From: Cupriavidus sp. UYMMa02A
GTDB taxonomy: Bacteria; Pseudomonadota; Gammaproteobacteria; Burkholderiales; Burkholderiaceae
Assembly: GCA_001725945.1 (NCBI GenBank)
Contig: LRMT01000034.1
Location: forward strand, 1-64,000
Direction of reading: 5' to 3'
Length of the DNA: 64,000 nt
The position numbers and the translations under genes are program-made. Positions 44,287 to 54,904 of the stretch are shown here, piece by piece. The notes beneath the pieces are model-generated. The model ran no database searches. It had not been told where the DNA came from and was given only the letters and a program-made list of their open reading frames with translations. Position 1 is the stretch's first letter, and every line of letters begins with the position of its first letter.

Positions 44287-44585
44287 GGAAATCTCCCAAT
44301 ACGCCCGGAAAATGGCATATCCGCCATTTGTCAGGCTCCGCAAAGGAGGAACCACCCGGCACTTGCGGCCTTGAGTGCATCGTTCGCCAACCTCGACGCC
44401 ACCCGCAGGCCATTTGCCGCTGGACCCAATTGCCCGCGCCCTCACTCGATGAAGATCAGGCGCTTATTCATCATAGGAAATGTCGAGCGGGTCGATGAGC
44501 CACGCCGCGACAGGCCGGGTACAACGCAATTGCCGTCCGTATCGCCCGGTTCTGAAACCAGGCGCGCTACACATCGGCGAACACC
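44287..44585. other. Intergenic stretch upstream of the PA2169-like gene
   Basis: About 300 bases between the PA2169-like gene and the hslU terminator. No supported gene, RNA or repeat is seen. The promoter of the PA2169-like gene should lie here. Confidence 0.4.
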
Positions 44586-44620
44586 CATAAAAGAAGGGGC
44601 GCAACTCAGTGCGCCCCCTC
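44586..44620 (-). terminator. Rho-independent terminator of hslVU
   Basis: On the minus strand GGGGGCGCA, loop CTGAG, TTGCGCCCC then TTCTTTTAT, about 23 bases past the hslU stop. Confidence 0.85.
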
Positions 44621-44642
44621 ATGACAGCAGATCTGCAACCGC

Positions 44643-45971
44643 TTACAGCACGTAACGCGACAGGTCTTCGTTCACCGCCAGATCGCCGAGCCGCTCGTTC
44701 ACGTAGGCGGCATCGACCGTCACCGTCTCGCCCGACGATTTGCTTGCGTGGAAGGACAGGTCTTCCAGCAGCCGCTCCATCACCGTGTACAGCCGCGCGC
44801 GCCGATGTTCTCGACCTTCTCGTTGACCGAGAACGCGATCTCGGCGAGACGACGGATGCCGTCCGGCGCGACTGCAGTTCGACTTCTTCGGTCTTGAGCA
44901 GCGCCTGGTACTGCTTGGTCAGGCTTGCGTCGGTCTGCGTCAGGATGGCCTCGAAGTCCTGCACGGACAGCGACTCCAGCTCGACGCGGATCGGGAAGCG
45001 GCCCTGCAGTTCCGGAATCAGGTCGCTCGGCTTGGACAGGTGGAACGCGCCCGAGGCGATGAACAGGATGTGGTCGGTCTTGATCATCCCGTACTTCGTG
45101 CTCACCGTGGTGCCTTCCACCAGCGGCAGCAGGTCGCGCTGCACGCCCTGGCGCGACACCTCGCCGCCGCCGAGTTCGCTGCGGTTGGCGATCTTGTCGA
45201 TCTCGTCCAGGAACACGATGCCGTTCTGCTCGACGTTGGTGATGGCCTTGTGCTTGAGCTCTTCGTCATTGACGAGCTTGGCGGCCTCTTCATCGATCAG
45301 CAGCTTGAAGGCTTCCTTCACCTTCATCTTGCGGCGATGCTTCTTGCCCTGCCCCATGCCGGCGAACATCGAGCGGATCTGCTCGGTCATATCCTCCATG
45401 CCCGGCGGCCCCATGATGTCCATGCTCGGCAGTCCAGCGGCGACCTCCAGCTCGATGTCCTTGTCGTCGAGCTCGCCTTCGCGCAGCTTCTTGCGGAACA
45501 CCTGGCGCGTGTTGGAATCCTTCTCTTCCGGCTGCGAGAAGCCGATATCGCGCGGCGGCGGCAACAGCACGTCGAGCAGGCGGTCCTCGGCCGCGTCTTC
45601 GGCCTTGGTGCGCACCTTTTTCATCTCGGACTCGCGGGTCTGCTTGATCGCCATCTCGGCCAGGTCGCGCACGATGGTGTCGACGTCGCGGCCGACATAG
45701 CCCACCTCGGTGAACTTGGTGGCCTCGATCTTGATGAAGGGCGCGTCGGCCAGCTTGGCCAGGCGGCGCGCGATCTCGGTCTTGCCGACGCCGGTCGGGC
45801 CGATCATCAGGATGTTCTTGGGGGTGATTTCCTGGCGCAGCGGCTCCGCCACCTGCTGGCGCGCCAGCGGTTGCGCAGCGCCACGGCCACGGCCTTCTTG
45901 GCCTTGTTCTGGCCGATGATGTGCTTGTCGAGTTCGGAAACGATTTCCGACGGGGTCATGGTGTGCGACAT
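44643..45971 (-). CDS. hslU: ATP-dependent protease ATPase subunit HslU, frameshifted
   Basis: Hexameric AAA+ unfoldase that feeds proteins to HslV. It starts [20 protein letters not shown]. Walker A is [16 protein letters not shown], the pore loop lies in [13 protein letters not shown], Walker B is [13 protein letters not shown] and sensor/arginine region [11 protein letters not shown]. The inserted I domain spans about residues 110-240. Bases are missing near 45868, 44877 and 44796; the reconstructed end is LSRYVL. Length is about 443 residues. Downstream partner of hslV, 50 bases apart. Confidence 0.96.
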
Positions 45972-46021
45972 GGTATCCGTTCAGTAGGGGCGTGCCGGCC
46001 CGTGCGCGGGCCGGCCGGCGC

Positions 46022-46557
46022 TCATTCCAGCGTTTCGATGACGAAGTTGGTGTTGGTGTAGATGCAGAGTTCGCCGGCAATGGTCAGCGCTTTCTCGACC
46101 ACATCCTTCGGCGCAAGCTCGGTGTTCTCCACCAGGGCCTTGGCGGCCGACTGCGCATACGCGCCGCCCGAGCCGATCGCGGCGATGCCGCTCTCGGGAT
46201 CGAGCACGTCGCCATTGCCGGTGATGACCAGCGTGGTGTCACGGTCGGCGGTGATCAGCATCGCCTCCAGCCGGCGCAAAGCGCGGTCCGAACGCCAGTC
46301 CTTGGCGAGGTCCACCGCGGCGCGGGTCAGGTTGCCCTGGTACTTTTCCAGCTTGGCTTCGAAGCGGTCCAGCAGCGAAACGCGTCGGCGGTGCTGCCGG
46401 CAAACCCCACCAGCACCTTGCCGTTGTAGATGCGGCGCACCTTGCGCGCGGTGCCCTTCATCACGATATTGCCGAGAGTGACCTGACCATCACCGCCGAG
46501 TGCGACCTGATTGCCGCGGCGGACGCTGACGATGGTAGTGCCGTGATACTGTTCCAT
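46022..46557 (-). CDS. hslV: ATP-dependent protease peptidase subunit HslV, frameshifted
   Basis: Threonine peptidase that forms the double-hexamer core of HslVU. It starts [20 protein letters not shown]; the catalytic threonine follows the short propeptide. [21 protein letters not shown] and the C-terminal [20 protein letters not shown] are typical. A missing T near 46380 breaks the frame. Length is about 178 residues. First gene of hslVU; a heat-shock promoter is expected upstream but I could not mark one. Confidence 0.95.
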
Positions 46558-46703
46558 GGTGGCTTCCGTGAATGTGTCAGCAGGCTAGGTGGCGACGCAT
46601 CGGGCCGGTTTCAAGAGCCTGACCGGCCACGCCGCCGGCGGGTCGATACGCAATCTGACCAATATAGGACGCCGCCGCGCACGGCGCGGTTCGGAAGCCC
46701 GCA

Positions 46704-46743
46704 AAACAAGAAGGCCATGCACAGCGGCATGGCCTTCTTGTTT
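46704..46743 (-). terminator. Strong terminator hairpin downstream of the Bug gene
   Basis: A 17-bp perfect stem (AAACAAGAAGGCCATGC and complement, loop ACAGCG) lies about 45 bases past the Bug stop. On the minus strand it is followed by TTTTGC. It insulates the Bug gene from hslV. Confidence 0.85.
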
Positions 46744-46789
46744 GCAGCGGTGCGGAGCGCGAGCCGTGGCCCGGCGCCCCTCGCATCAC

Positions 46790-47774
46790 TCAGTCAGCAT
46801 AGACGCCGGCCTTCTTGATCACCGGGGTCCACTTGTTGATCTCGGCGCCCAGATAGTTGCGCAGCGAGTCCGGCGTGGCGCGCTGTGCCGGCACCGCTTC
46901 GGCACCGAGCTCGGCCATCTTGGCGCGGAACACCGGATCGGTGACGGACTTCTGCAGCGCGGCCGACAGCTTGTCGATCACTGGCTTCGGCGTGCCCTTG
47001 GGCGCATACATGGCGTGCCAGACCTTCACTTCGATGCCCGGCAGACCCTGCTCCTGCGCGGTCGGCACGTCCTTGAACGCTTCCACGCGGCGTGCCTGCA
47101 TGGCCGCGTACGGCTTGACCGAGCCGGCCTTGAGGTGGCCGGCCAGGTTGGTGGTCTGGTCACACAGCAGGCTGACCTGCCCGCCCAGGATATCGGTCAG
47201 CGCCGGCGCCGCTCCCTTGTACGGCACCGTGGTCAGTTCGGTCTGGATCGCGCTCTGGAACAGCAGGCCGCACAGGTGCGAGGCCGAACCGATGCCGGCA
47301 TTGGCCAGCGACAGCTTGCTGGCGTTGGCCTTGATGTACGGCACCAGGTCCTTGAAGGTGTTCGGCGGCAGCTGCTTGTTGCCGACCATGATCATCGGTA
47401 CGTCGCAATCTCGCCGATCATTTCGAAGTCCTTGAGCGGATCGAAGCCCAGGTTGCGGTACAGCGCCGGGGCGGTGGCCATGCCGATGTGGTGGATCAGC
47501 ACGGTGTGGCCGTCGTTCTTGGACTGGGCCACCTTTTTGGCACCGATGGTGCCGCCGGCGCCGCCGAGGTTCTCGATCACGACGGTCGCGCCAGGTGCTT
47601 GGACATGATGGCGGTCAGTTCGCGCGCGACCTTGTCGGTCGGACCACCCGCCGAGAACGGCACGACGGCCGAGATCGGCTTGCCGCCCGGAAACTCCTGG
47701 GCCTGTGCGCCGGACCATGCGCACATGGCGCCCACTGCCACAACCGCGGCGACCAATTTTGCAACTTGTTTCAT
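46790..47774 (-). CDS. Bug-family tripartite tricarboxylate transporter receptor, frameshifted
   Basis: Periplasmic solute-binding protein, ~328 residues. The signal peptide is MKQVAKLVAAVVAVGAMCAW ending AQA. The family core reads PISAVVPFSAGGPTDKVAREL, VVIENLGGAGGTIGAKKVAQ, SLANAGIGSASHLCGLLFQ, VPYKGAAPALTDILGGQV and the C-terminal PAQRATPDSLRNYL. Bases are missing near 47595 and 47400. No TctAB membrane genes are adjacent, common for the large Bug expansions of Cupriavidus and Bordetella. Ligand unknown. Confidence 0.92.
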
Positions 47775-48050
47775 AGTGCTCTCCAGTTCCCTGCTTTCCG
47801 TCTGCAAAGCGCTGCCGGTGCCGGATGCCGCGTGTCATGACGCGGTCTGTGCGCAAGCTGCGGGGAGCTGTTGCGCGATCGACCCTATGGCTGTTGGCAG
47901 CGCCGCCCGTCCGCTGTATAGCGGCCTGGGCCGGGCGTCGATGTTATCAACTGCAGACATCCAGGCGGAATCAGGGCTAACCCGCGCGCATCGGGTGGCA
48001 ACAGACAGAAGGCGAACGAAGCCGATATCTGCTTTGACGGCGCCCCTTAC
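47775..48050. other. Intergenic stretch between Bug gene and zur
   Basis: About 275 bases with no supported gene. It carries the divergent promoters of the Bug gene and of zur; no clear boxes apart from the palindrome at 48051-48067. Confidence 0.4.
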
Positions 48051-48067
48051 GCAACTGAATTGCAACA
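48051..48067. promoter_or_regulatory. Candidate Zur box upstream of zur-cobW
   Basis: GCAACT-GAA-TTGCAACA, a near-palindrome 29 bases before the zur start. The same pattern, GCAACTnnnTTGCAAyA, recurs at 50897-50913 before the second cobW gene, and I found it placed before both zinc-linked units. Zur autoregulation and zinc repression are inferred. Confidence 0.65.
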
Positions 48068-48095
48068 GCGCGGTGCCTATGGTTAAATCCTCCGC

Positions 48096-48616
48096 ATGAC
48101 CCGCCTTACCCTGAGCCAGCCCGATGCCCCGCCGGCGCGCCGTCTTCGAAGCTGCGCAGGAACGCCTGCGCCGGCTTGGTGCCCGCGTGACGCAGCCGCG
48201 GCTGTGCATCCTCGCCTGCCTGATCGGCAGCGACGACGCGCTGACCCACCAGGCCGTGATCGACCGTCTGCCGCGCAGGGCAAGGGCGAGACCATTGACC
48301 GCGTCACGGTCTATCGCGTGCTGGACTGGCTGGTGGAGCAAGGCGTGGCGCAGAAGCGCGCCGGCAACGACCGCGTGTTCCGCTTCAGCCTGATCGAACA
48401 CGAAGCCGCCCGCGCGAGGTGCATCGCCAGCACAGCCATTTCCACTGCACGCGCTGCGACCGCACGTTCTGCCTCGATGACGCCGGCATGCCGGCGCAGC
48501 CCGCCGCCCCGCGCGTGCCCAGCGGCTTCGCCATCGAACATGTCGAACTGACCGTGAGCGGCGTGTGTGCCGAGTGCGGTGCCCGCATGCCGCGGCGCCC
48601 CGCCGACACACCCTGA
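48096..48616 (+). CDS. zur: Fur-family zinc uptake regulator, frameshifted
   Basis: Zinc-responsive repressor, ~174 residues. It starts MTRLTLSQPDAPPARR. The winged helix is RRLGARVTQPRLCILACLIG...TIDRVTVYRVLDWLVEQG; the metal region is HSHFHCTRCDRTFCLD with a structural CAEC at the C-terminus. Bases are missing near 48135, 48277 and 48415. The assignment to Zur rather than Fur or PerR rests on the cysteine layout and on the two CobW genes and TonB receptor that follow. Confidence 0.88.
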
Positions 48617-48663
48617 TGCCCTTGATGCCCCTGAGGCCACCCAATTCCCCCGGAGAAACATCC

Positions 48664-49739
<1,076 letters not shown>

Positions 49740-49861
49740 GTGCGGCGCGCCACACGGCGGCCCTCGCTCCGCGTCGCCGCCGGCGTGTCCCCCGTACGGG
49801 GTACCGGGGAAACACCGAAGCCACAGCCCGGCTTTTTCGTATCTTGGAAAAATTGTTCAAG

Positions 49862-50071
49862 TACAATAGGCCGGATTTGATACTGGCGGCGCACCTTTTT
49901 CCCGCCGCCGGTATGGTCCACTGAAGCACAGTGGACCGCAGGGCGGCGGTTGTCGTCAGCACGAGGCAGGCCGCCGGCAGGTGCGGTCGCAGGGCTTCGT
50001 GCGGAGACCGCCCTCCGCTTGGGGTACCCGCGCGCGCCGTTCCATACCGACGCGAGAGAGAGGTGTCCCCA
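49862..50071 (+). promoter_or_regulatory. dksA promoter and ~195-nt structured leader
   Basis: TACAAT at 49862-49867 is a good -10 box, predicting a start near 49875. The leader holds two strong hairpins: ATACTGGCGGCG with CGCCGCCGGTAT (49880-49914) and GGTCCACTG, loop AAGCA, CAGTGGACC (49915-49937). A GAGAGAGAGG ribosome site precedes ATG 50072. No known riboswitch class was recognised. Confidence 0.6.
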
Positions 50072-50757
50072 TGACAGCCGCAACAAAGACGAAAGAAAGC
50101 CGCAGCAAGACAGGTAGTGCCGCGGCAGAGACGCTCAAGGCGCAGTCTGTGAAGGCTGCGCCAGCTCCCCGCGGCAGTACGGCGCACGCCGACGCGGGCG
50201 AGGCCAAGGGAGGCCCGCGAAGCAGCAAGACTGCAGCCAGCCAGAGTGAAACGTCCGCCCCGCGCAAGCGCGTGGACACAGCACCCGAGCGGACCCAGAC
50301 GCCGCCGGTCGGATCAACAAGAGAATCAGCAGCAACCATGAGCAGCAACAAACTTCTGACTGAAGCTGAAATCCTGAAGATGGGCGACAAGGATTACATG
50401 AACGAAGCGCAGCTCGCCTTCTTCAAGCATCGACTTGAGCAGCTGCGTGACGAGATCCTGAAGAACGCTGATCAGACCACGGAACACCTGCGCGAAACGG
50501 TCATCGTGCCGGATCCGGCTGACCGCGCCACGATCGAGGAAGAGCATGCCCTGGAGCTGCGCACCCGCGACCGCGAACGCAAGTTGCTCAAGAAGGTGGA
50601 GCAGTCGCTGACCCGCATCGAGTCGGGCGATTATGGCTGGTGCGAGGAAACCGGCGAGCCGATCGGCGTGCCGCGCCTGCTGGCCCGTCCGACCGCCACG
50701 CTGTCGCTCGAAGCCCAGCAACGCCGCGAACTGCGCCAGAAGCTGTTCGGCGACTGA
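50072..50757 (+). CDS. dksA: RNA polymerase-binding transcription factor DksA
   Basis: Binds the RNA polymerase secondary channel and works with ppGpp. The conserved body starts MSSNKLLTEAEILKMGDKDY at 50338 (139 residues, the usual size), with the coiled coil (HRLEQLRDEILKNADQTTEH ... DPADRATIEEEHALELRTRDRE). An in-frame extension of ~89 Ala/Ser/Lys-rich residues begins at ATG 50072, which has the better ribosome site. The zinc-finger region reads DYGWCEETGEPIG...TLSLEAQ: only one of four cysteines remains, so it should be zinc-independent. The frame is intact. Confidence 0.93.
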
Positions 50758-50793
50758 GCGGCGCGCGGCGCAGCCGGCCCATGGCAACCCTGA

Positions 50794-50818
50794 CGCCCGG
50801 TTATCCGGGCCGTTTTGC
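50794..50818 (+). terminator. Rho-independent terminator of dksA
   Basis: GCCCGG, loop TTAT, CCGGGC, then CGTTTTGCTTT, 36 bases past the dksA stop. Confidence 0.85.
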
Positions 50819-50896
50819 TTTGTCGCGGCGCGGCGACGGCACTACCATGGTTGGGAACCTGCCCGCTGTCGGCGGCAGGCCCTTTCTGGTACAGTC

Positions 50897-50913
50897 GCAA
50901 CTTTGTTGCAATA
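50897..50913. promoter_or_regulatory. Candidate Zur box upstream of the second cobW operon
   Basis: GCAACT-TTG-TTGCAATA lies 39 bases before the second cobW start. It is the same near-palindrome as at 48051-48067. The inner GCAAC-TTT-GTTGC is a perfect inverted repeat. Zinc-dependent repression by Zur is inferred. Confidence 0.7.
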
Positions 50914-50951
50914 ACCTCGGGTGCGCCTCATGGCGCGCCTGATTCGTTCTC

Positions 50952-52159
50952 ATGGCCGATCGCCTGCCTGTTACCGTGCTGTCCGGATATACCGGTGCCG
51001 GCAAGACCTCCTTGCTGCAGCAGCTGCTTGCCACCGCCGGTGGCAAGCGCATTGGCGTGGCCGGCAGCCTGCCGGAGGCCGGCAAGCTGGCCAGCAGCGG
51101 CGATTTCGATCATCTGCTGCTCGAAACCGCGGGAACGGAAGATCCCATGGCAACTGCCGAAGCCGTCCTGTTTGAGGACGAGCATGGCACCGGCACGGCG
51201 CTGCGCCTCGATACGCTGGTCACGGTGGTCGATGCGTCAACGTTCCTGCGGGACGTCAACGATGCCGAATTCCTGCAGGCCCCTGGCCAGACGCAGGACA
51301 ACGAGGACGACGAGGACGACGAGGACAACCAGGACGACGACCGCACCGTGGTCGATGTGCTGATCGCGCAGGCCGAGTTCGCCGACGTGATCGTGGTGAA
51401 CAAGTCGGACCTCATCAGCCCGGACACGCTGGCGCGGCTCGAGGCGATCCTGCGCGCGCTCAACCCGCGTGCGGATATTGTGACGGCGAGCTTCGGCAAG
51501 GTTGCGGCCGAACGTGTACTTGGCACCGGCCGGTTCGAGTTCGAAGACACCGCGAGCGCTCCCGGCTGGCTGGCGCTGCAGCGTGGCGAGCCCCTGCCTG
51601 AATCGCACGGCGTGAGCGGCTTCGTCTACCGCCGCCGGCGTCCGTTCCATCCCGCGCGCTTTGCCGAGCTGATCCACACCGAATGGATGCGCGAACACGG
51701 CAACGTACTGCGCTCCAAGGGCCTGTTCTGGCTGGCGAGCCGCATGGGCATCGCGGGTGACTGGGCCCAGGCCGGCGGCGTGTGCCGTCCCGCTGCGGCC
51801 GGCGCGTGGTGGGCGGCGCTCGATCCGTCCGAATGGCCGACCGATGCCGCAGACCGGGCCGCGCTCGACGCGGACTGCTGGCCGACGGTCAGCCGGCGCC
51901 TACGGCGACCGCCGCCAGGAACTCGCGCTGATCGGCGTAGACCTGGATCGTGCCGCGCTCGAAGCCTGCCTCGACGCCTGCCTGCTGACGGACGCGGAGA
52001 TGGCGGCCGGTCCCGATGGCTGGGCTGCGTATGCCGACCAGTTCCCCGCATGAAGATGCCTTCGACGACGAGGGCCACGATCACGACCATGGCCATCATC
52101 ACGGCCACGATCACCACCACCACGGCGACTGCGACTGTGGCCACCCGCATGATCACTGA
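50952..52159 (+). CDS. CobW-like GTPase, second copy, without the CxCC motif and with acidic loop and His tail
   Basis: A ~402-residue putative metal chaperone. Walker A is VLSGYTGAGKTSLLQQ and ETAGTEDPMATAEAV and NKSDL are recognisable. Between GGKRIGVAG and LASSGDFDHLLLET about 50 residues of the usual fold, including the NGCxCC metal site, are absent. Instead it has a run of acidic residues (DNEDDEDDEDNQDDD, about residues 117-131) and, after indels near 51893 and 52050, a His/Cys tail ending GDCDCGHPHDH at 52159. First gene of a zinc operon with the DUF2946 protein and TonB receptor. Confidence 0.87.
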
Positions 52160-52549
52160 GCGCCTTGCGCGCCTGCGCGCACGCGGCCCGGGGCTGTGGC
52201 TGGCCCTGTGGCTGGCGCTGTGCCTGCTGGTCGCGCAGCATGCGGGCCTGACGCACCGCGTCGTGCACGGCGGCCTGATGGGCACGACGGTTTCGGTCAT
52301 GAGCGCCGAAACGGACACCGCCGGCCACGGCGATGCGAGCCCGCTCGCGCAGAAACTGGCCGGCCACTCGTGCGTGCTGTTCGATGGTGCCACTGTCGCC
52401 GACAGCCATTGCAGCCAGATGCCAGCCGTCGCACTGGTCTTCGGCAAACCGGTCAAGCCAGCCAACCTGGCCTGGCGCTGGCCCGAGCTTCCCTCCGCCC
52501 ACCCCTTCCGCTCGCGCGCGCCGCCGGCGCAACGCCCGCCTTCGCCTGA
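52149..52549 (+). CDS. DUF2946-like membrane protein
   Basis: A ~133-residue protein starting MITERLARLRARGPGLWLAL, with one N-terminal hydrophobic helix (LWLALWLALCLLVAQHAGL) and a short periplasmic part with HxxH (THRVVH) and paired cysteines (GHSCVLFDGATVADSHCSQM). This layout is common in DUF2946 proteins next to TonB metal receptors. It overlaps the cobW stop. A base is probably missing near 52530; then it ends TPAFA at 52549. Confidence 0.75.
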
Positions 52550-52706
52550 TCCCGGGCCGCGGCCATGCCGCCTGCCCGCAGTACGAATGCGAGCGTCCGC
52601 GCCAGCCGGCTTTGCGTACCGTCCCGTACCTCGATGTGCGGGCCTGCGCCACGCCGGGCACCGGCGCGGCCGTCCGCCCGATTGCCATCGCATCGAATCG
52701 CGAGCC

Positions 52707-54838
52707 ATGTCTTCTACCCTGCAACACCACATGCTGCGGCGCACGCCGCTGGCGGCCATTGCTGCCCTGATCGTCTCCACCGGCGCATTCGCCCAGAGCG
52801 CCAGCGAACCGGCGGCTACCGCACCCACGCCCGCTGCTGCAACCCTCAAGGAGGTTGTGGTCACCGCCAACCCGCTCGGCAGCGAACTCAACGACATGGT
52901 CGCGCCGGTCTCCGCGCTCAGCGGCGACGCGCTGTCGCTGCGCCAGAACAGCACGCTCGGCGAAACACTCGACAAGCTGCCCGGCGTGTCGTCGACCTAC
53001 TTCGGCCCCAACGCCAGCCGTCCCGTGATCCGCGGCCTCGATGGCGACCGCATCAAGGTGCTGCAGAACGGGGGCTCCACGGTCGACGCCTCGACGCTGT
53101 CCTACGACCACGCGGTGCCCGTCGACCCGCTGGTGGCCGAGCGCATTGAAGTCGTGCGCGGCCCGGCTGCGCTGATGTATGGCGGCAACGCCATCGGCGG
53201 TGTGGTCAATGTGATCGACAACCGCATTCCGAAGGAGCCCATCGAGGGCATCGGCGGCGCGGTCGACGCGAGCGCCACCGCCGGCGGCGACGTGGCGCGC
53301 AACGCGAGCGCGCTGTCGATGGCCGGCAACGGCCGCTTCGCGATCCATGCGGACGCCTTCGCGCGCAAGACCAGCGACCTGCATATTCCCGGCTTCGCGC
53401 GCAGCGACCGCCTGCGCGCGAGCCAGCCACTGCCCGAGGGCGAGACCGAGGCCAGCGGCCGCCTGCCCAACACCAGCGCGCAGCAGGACGGCGGCTCGCT
53501 GGGCGGCTCCTACACCTGGGCCGACGGCTTCGTCGGCGCCAACTACAGTGCCTACCGCAACGAATACGGCACGCCGGCCGAGGACGATGTACGGCTGAAG
53601 ATGCGCCAGGACCGTTTCGCGCTCGAAGGCGAGGCGCGCAACCTGCAAGCCAACACGTCCGGCATCATCGAATCGGTCAAGGGCAAGTTCAGCTACACGG
53701 ACTACGAGCACAAGGAGATCGAAAACGGCGAGACCGGCACCATCTTCAAGAACCAGGGCTGGGATGCGCGCTTCGAGGCCAAGCACGCGAAGATCGGCAG
53801 GATGAGCGGGGTGATCGGCACGCAGTTCGGCCACACGCAATTCTCCGCGCTCGGCGAGGAAGCCTTTGTGCCGAGTACCGACACCGACAATGCCGCGCTG
53901 TTCGCGTTCGAAGAACTGCCGCTCGACAGCGCCGGCGACTTGAAGCTCAATTTTGGCGGACGGCTCGACCACAGCGGGATCAAGGCCAGCGCGAACGGCA
54001 ACGACCGCTTCAGCGATGCCAACCGCAGCTTCAACGCGACCAGCGCATCGGCGGGCTTGCTCTACAAGCTGAACCCGCTGTGGTCGCTGACCAGCAACGT
54101 GTCGTACACCGAACGCGCACCGACCTTCTACGAGCTGTACGCCAACGGCCCGCACGTCGCCACGGGCGCTGGGAGCTGGGCGACCCCAACGCCAACAAGG
54201 AACGCGCCACCTCGATCGACCTTGGCATGCGTTACAAATACGGCCCGCACAGCGCAAGCGTGTCGGGCTACTACAGCCGCTTCGCCAACTACCTGGCACT
54301 GATGTCCACAGGCCGCGCGCGCGACGATGCTGGCGACGTCGTCGCCCCGGGCAGCCCTGGCTCGTTGCCCGAATTCCAGTACCTCGGCGTACCGGCCACG
54401 CTGTATGGCTTCGAAGCCGAAGGCAAGGCCCGGTTGTTCCAGAAGATGCTGACCTCAAGCGATACGCTGGACTTCGAAGCGCGGGCTGACTATGTGCACG
54501 GGGAAAACCGCAACACCGGCGAACCACTGCCGCGGCTGGCGCCTTTGCGGCTCGGCGGCGCGCTGGTCTATGGCGCGGGGCCTTGGGGTGCCCGTGTGGA
54601 TGTGACCTATGCCGCCAAGCAGACTCGCGTGCCGGTCAATGACACGCCTACCGACGCCTACACGCTTCTCAGCCTGGCCCTGACCTACAAGTTCAAGACT
54701 TCCGGGACGCAGACGCTGGTCTACCTGCGCGGGGACAACCTGACGAATCAGGAGGCACGCAATGCATCCTCGATTCTTCGGGATATTGCGCCGTTGCCGG
54801 GGAGGAGTGTGAAGGTGGGGTTCAGGACAACGTTCTAA
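52707..54838 (+). CDS. TonB-dependent outer-membrane receptor, probably for zinc (ZnuD-like), frameshifted
   Basis: A ~710-residue 22-strand barrel. Signal peptide MSSTLQHHMLRRTPLAAIAA ends AFA. The TonB box is near LKEVVVTANPLG, and the plug has PGVSSTYFGPNASRPVIRGL and VRGPAALMYGGNAIGGVVNV. Barrel strands end in KVGFRTTF with terminal phenylalanine. A base lost near 54175 breaks the barrel. Its position after the Zur-type box and cobW points to zinc uptake when zinc is scarce; the ligand is inferred. Confidence 0.9.
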
Positions 54839-54904
54839 GAAGCGCGGTGGACGGGGCTTCGCGAAAAATGGCCGGCTCCGTTCTTGGCACAACAACCCGA
54901 TCCC

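Noticed and set aside
50952..54302. An apparent 1116-residue frame joining CobW, DUF2946-like and TonB receptor sequence
   Set aside because: The frame is continuous only because base losses removed the cobW and DUF2946 stops. Three separate proteins with their own starts, a signal peptide for the receptor and a His tail for CobW are evident.
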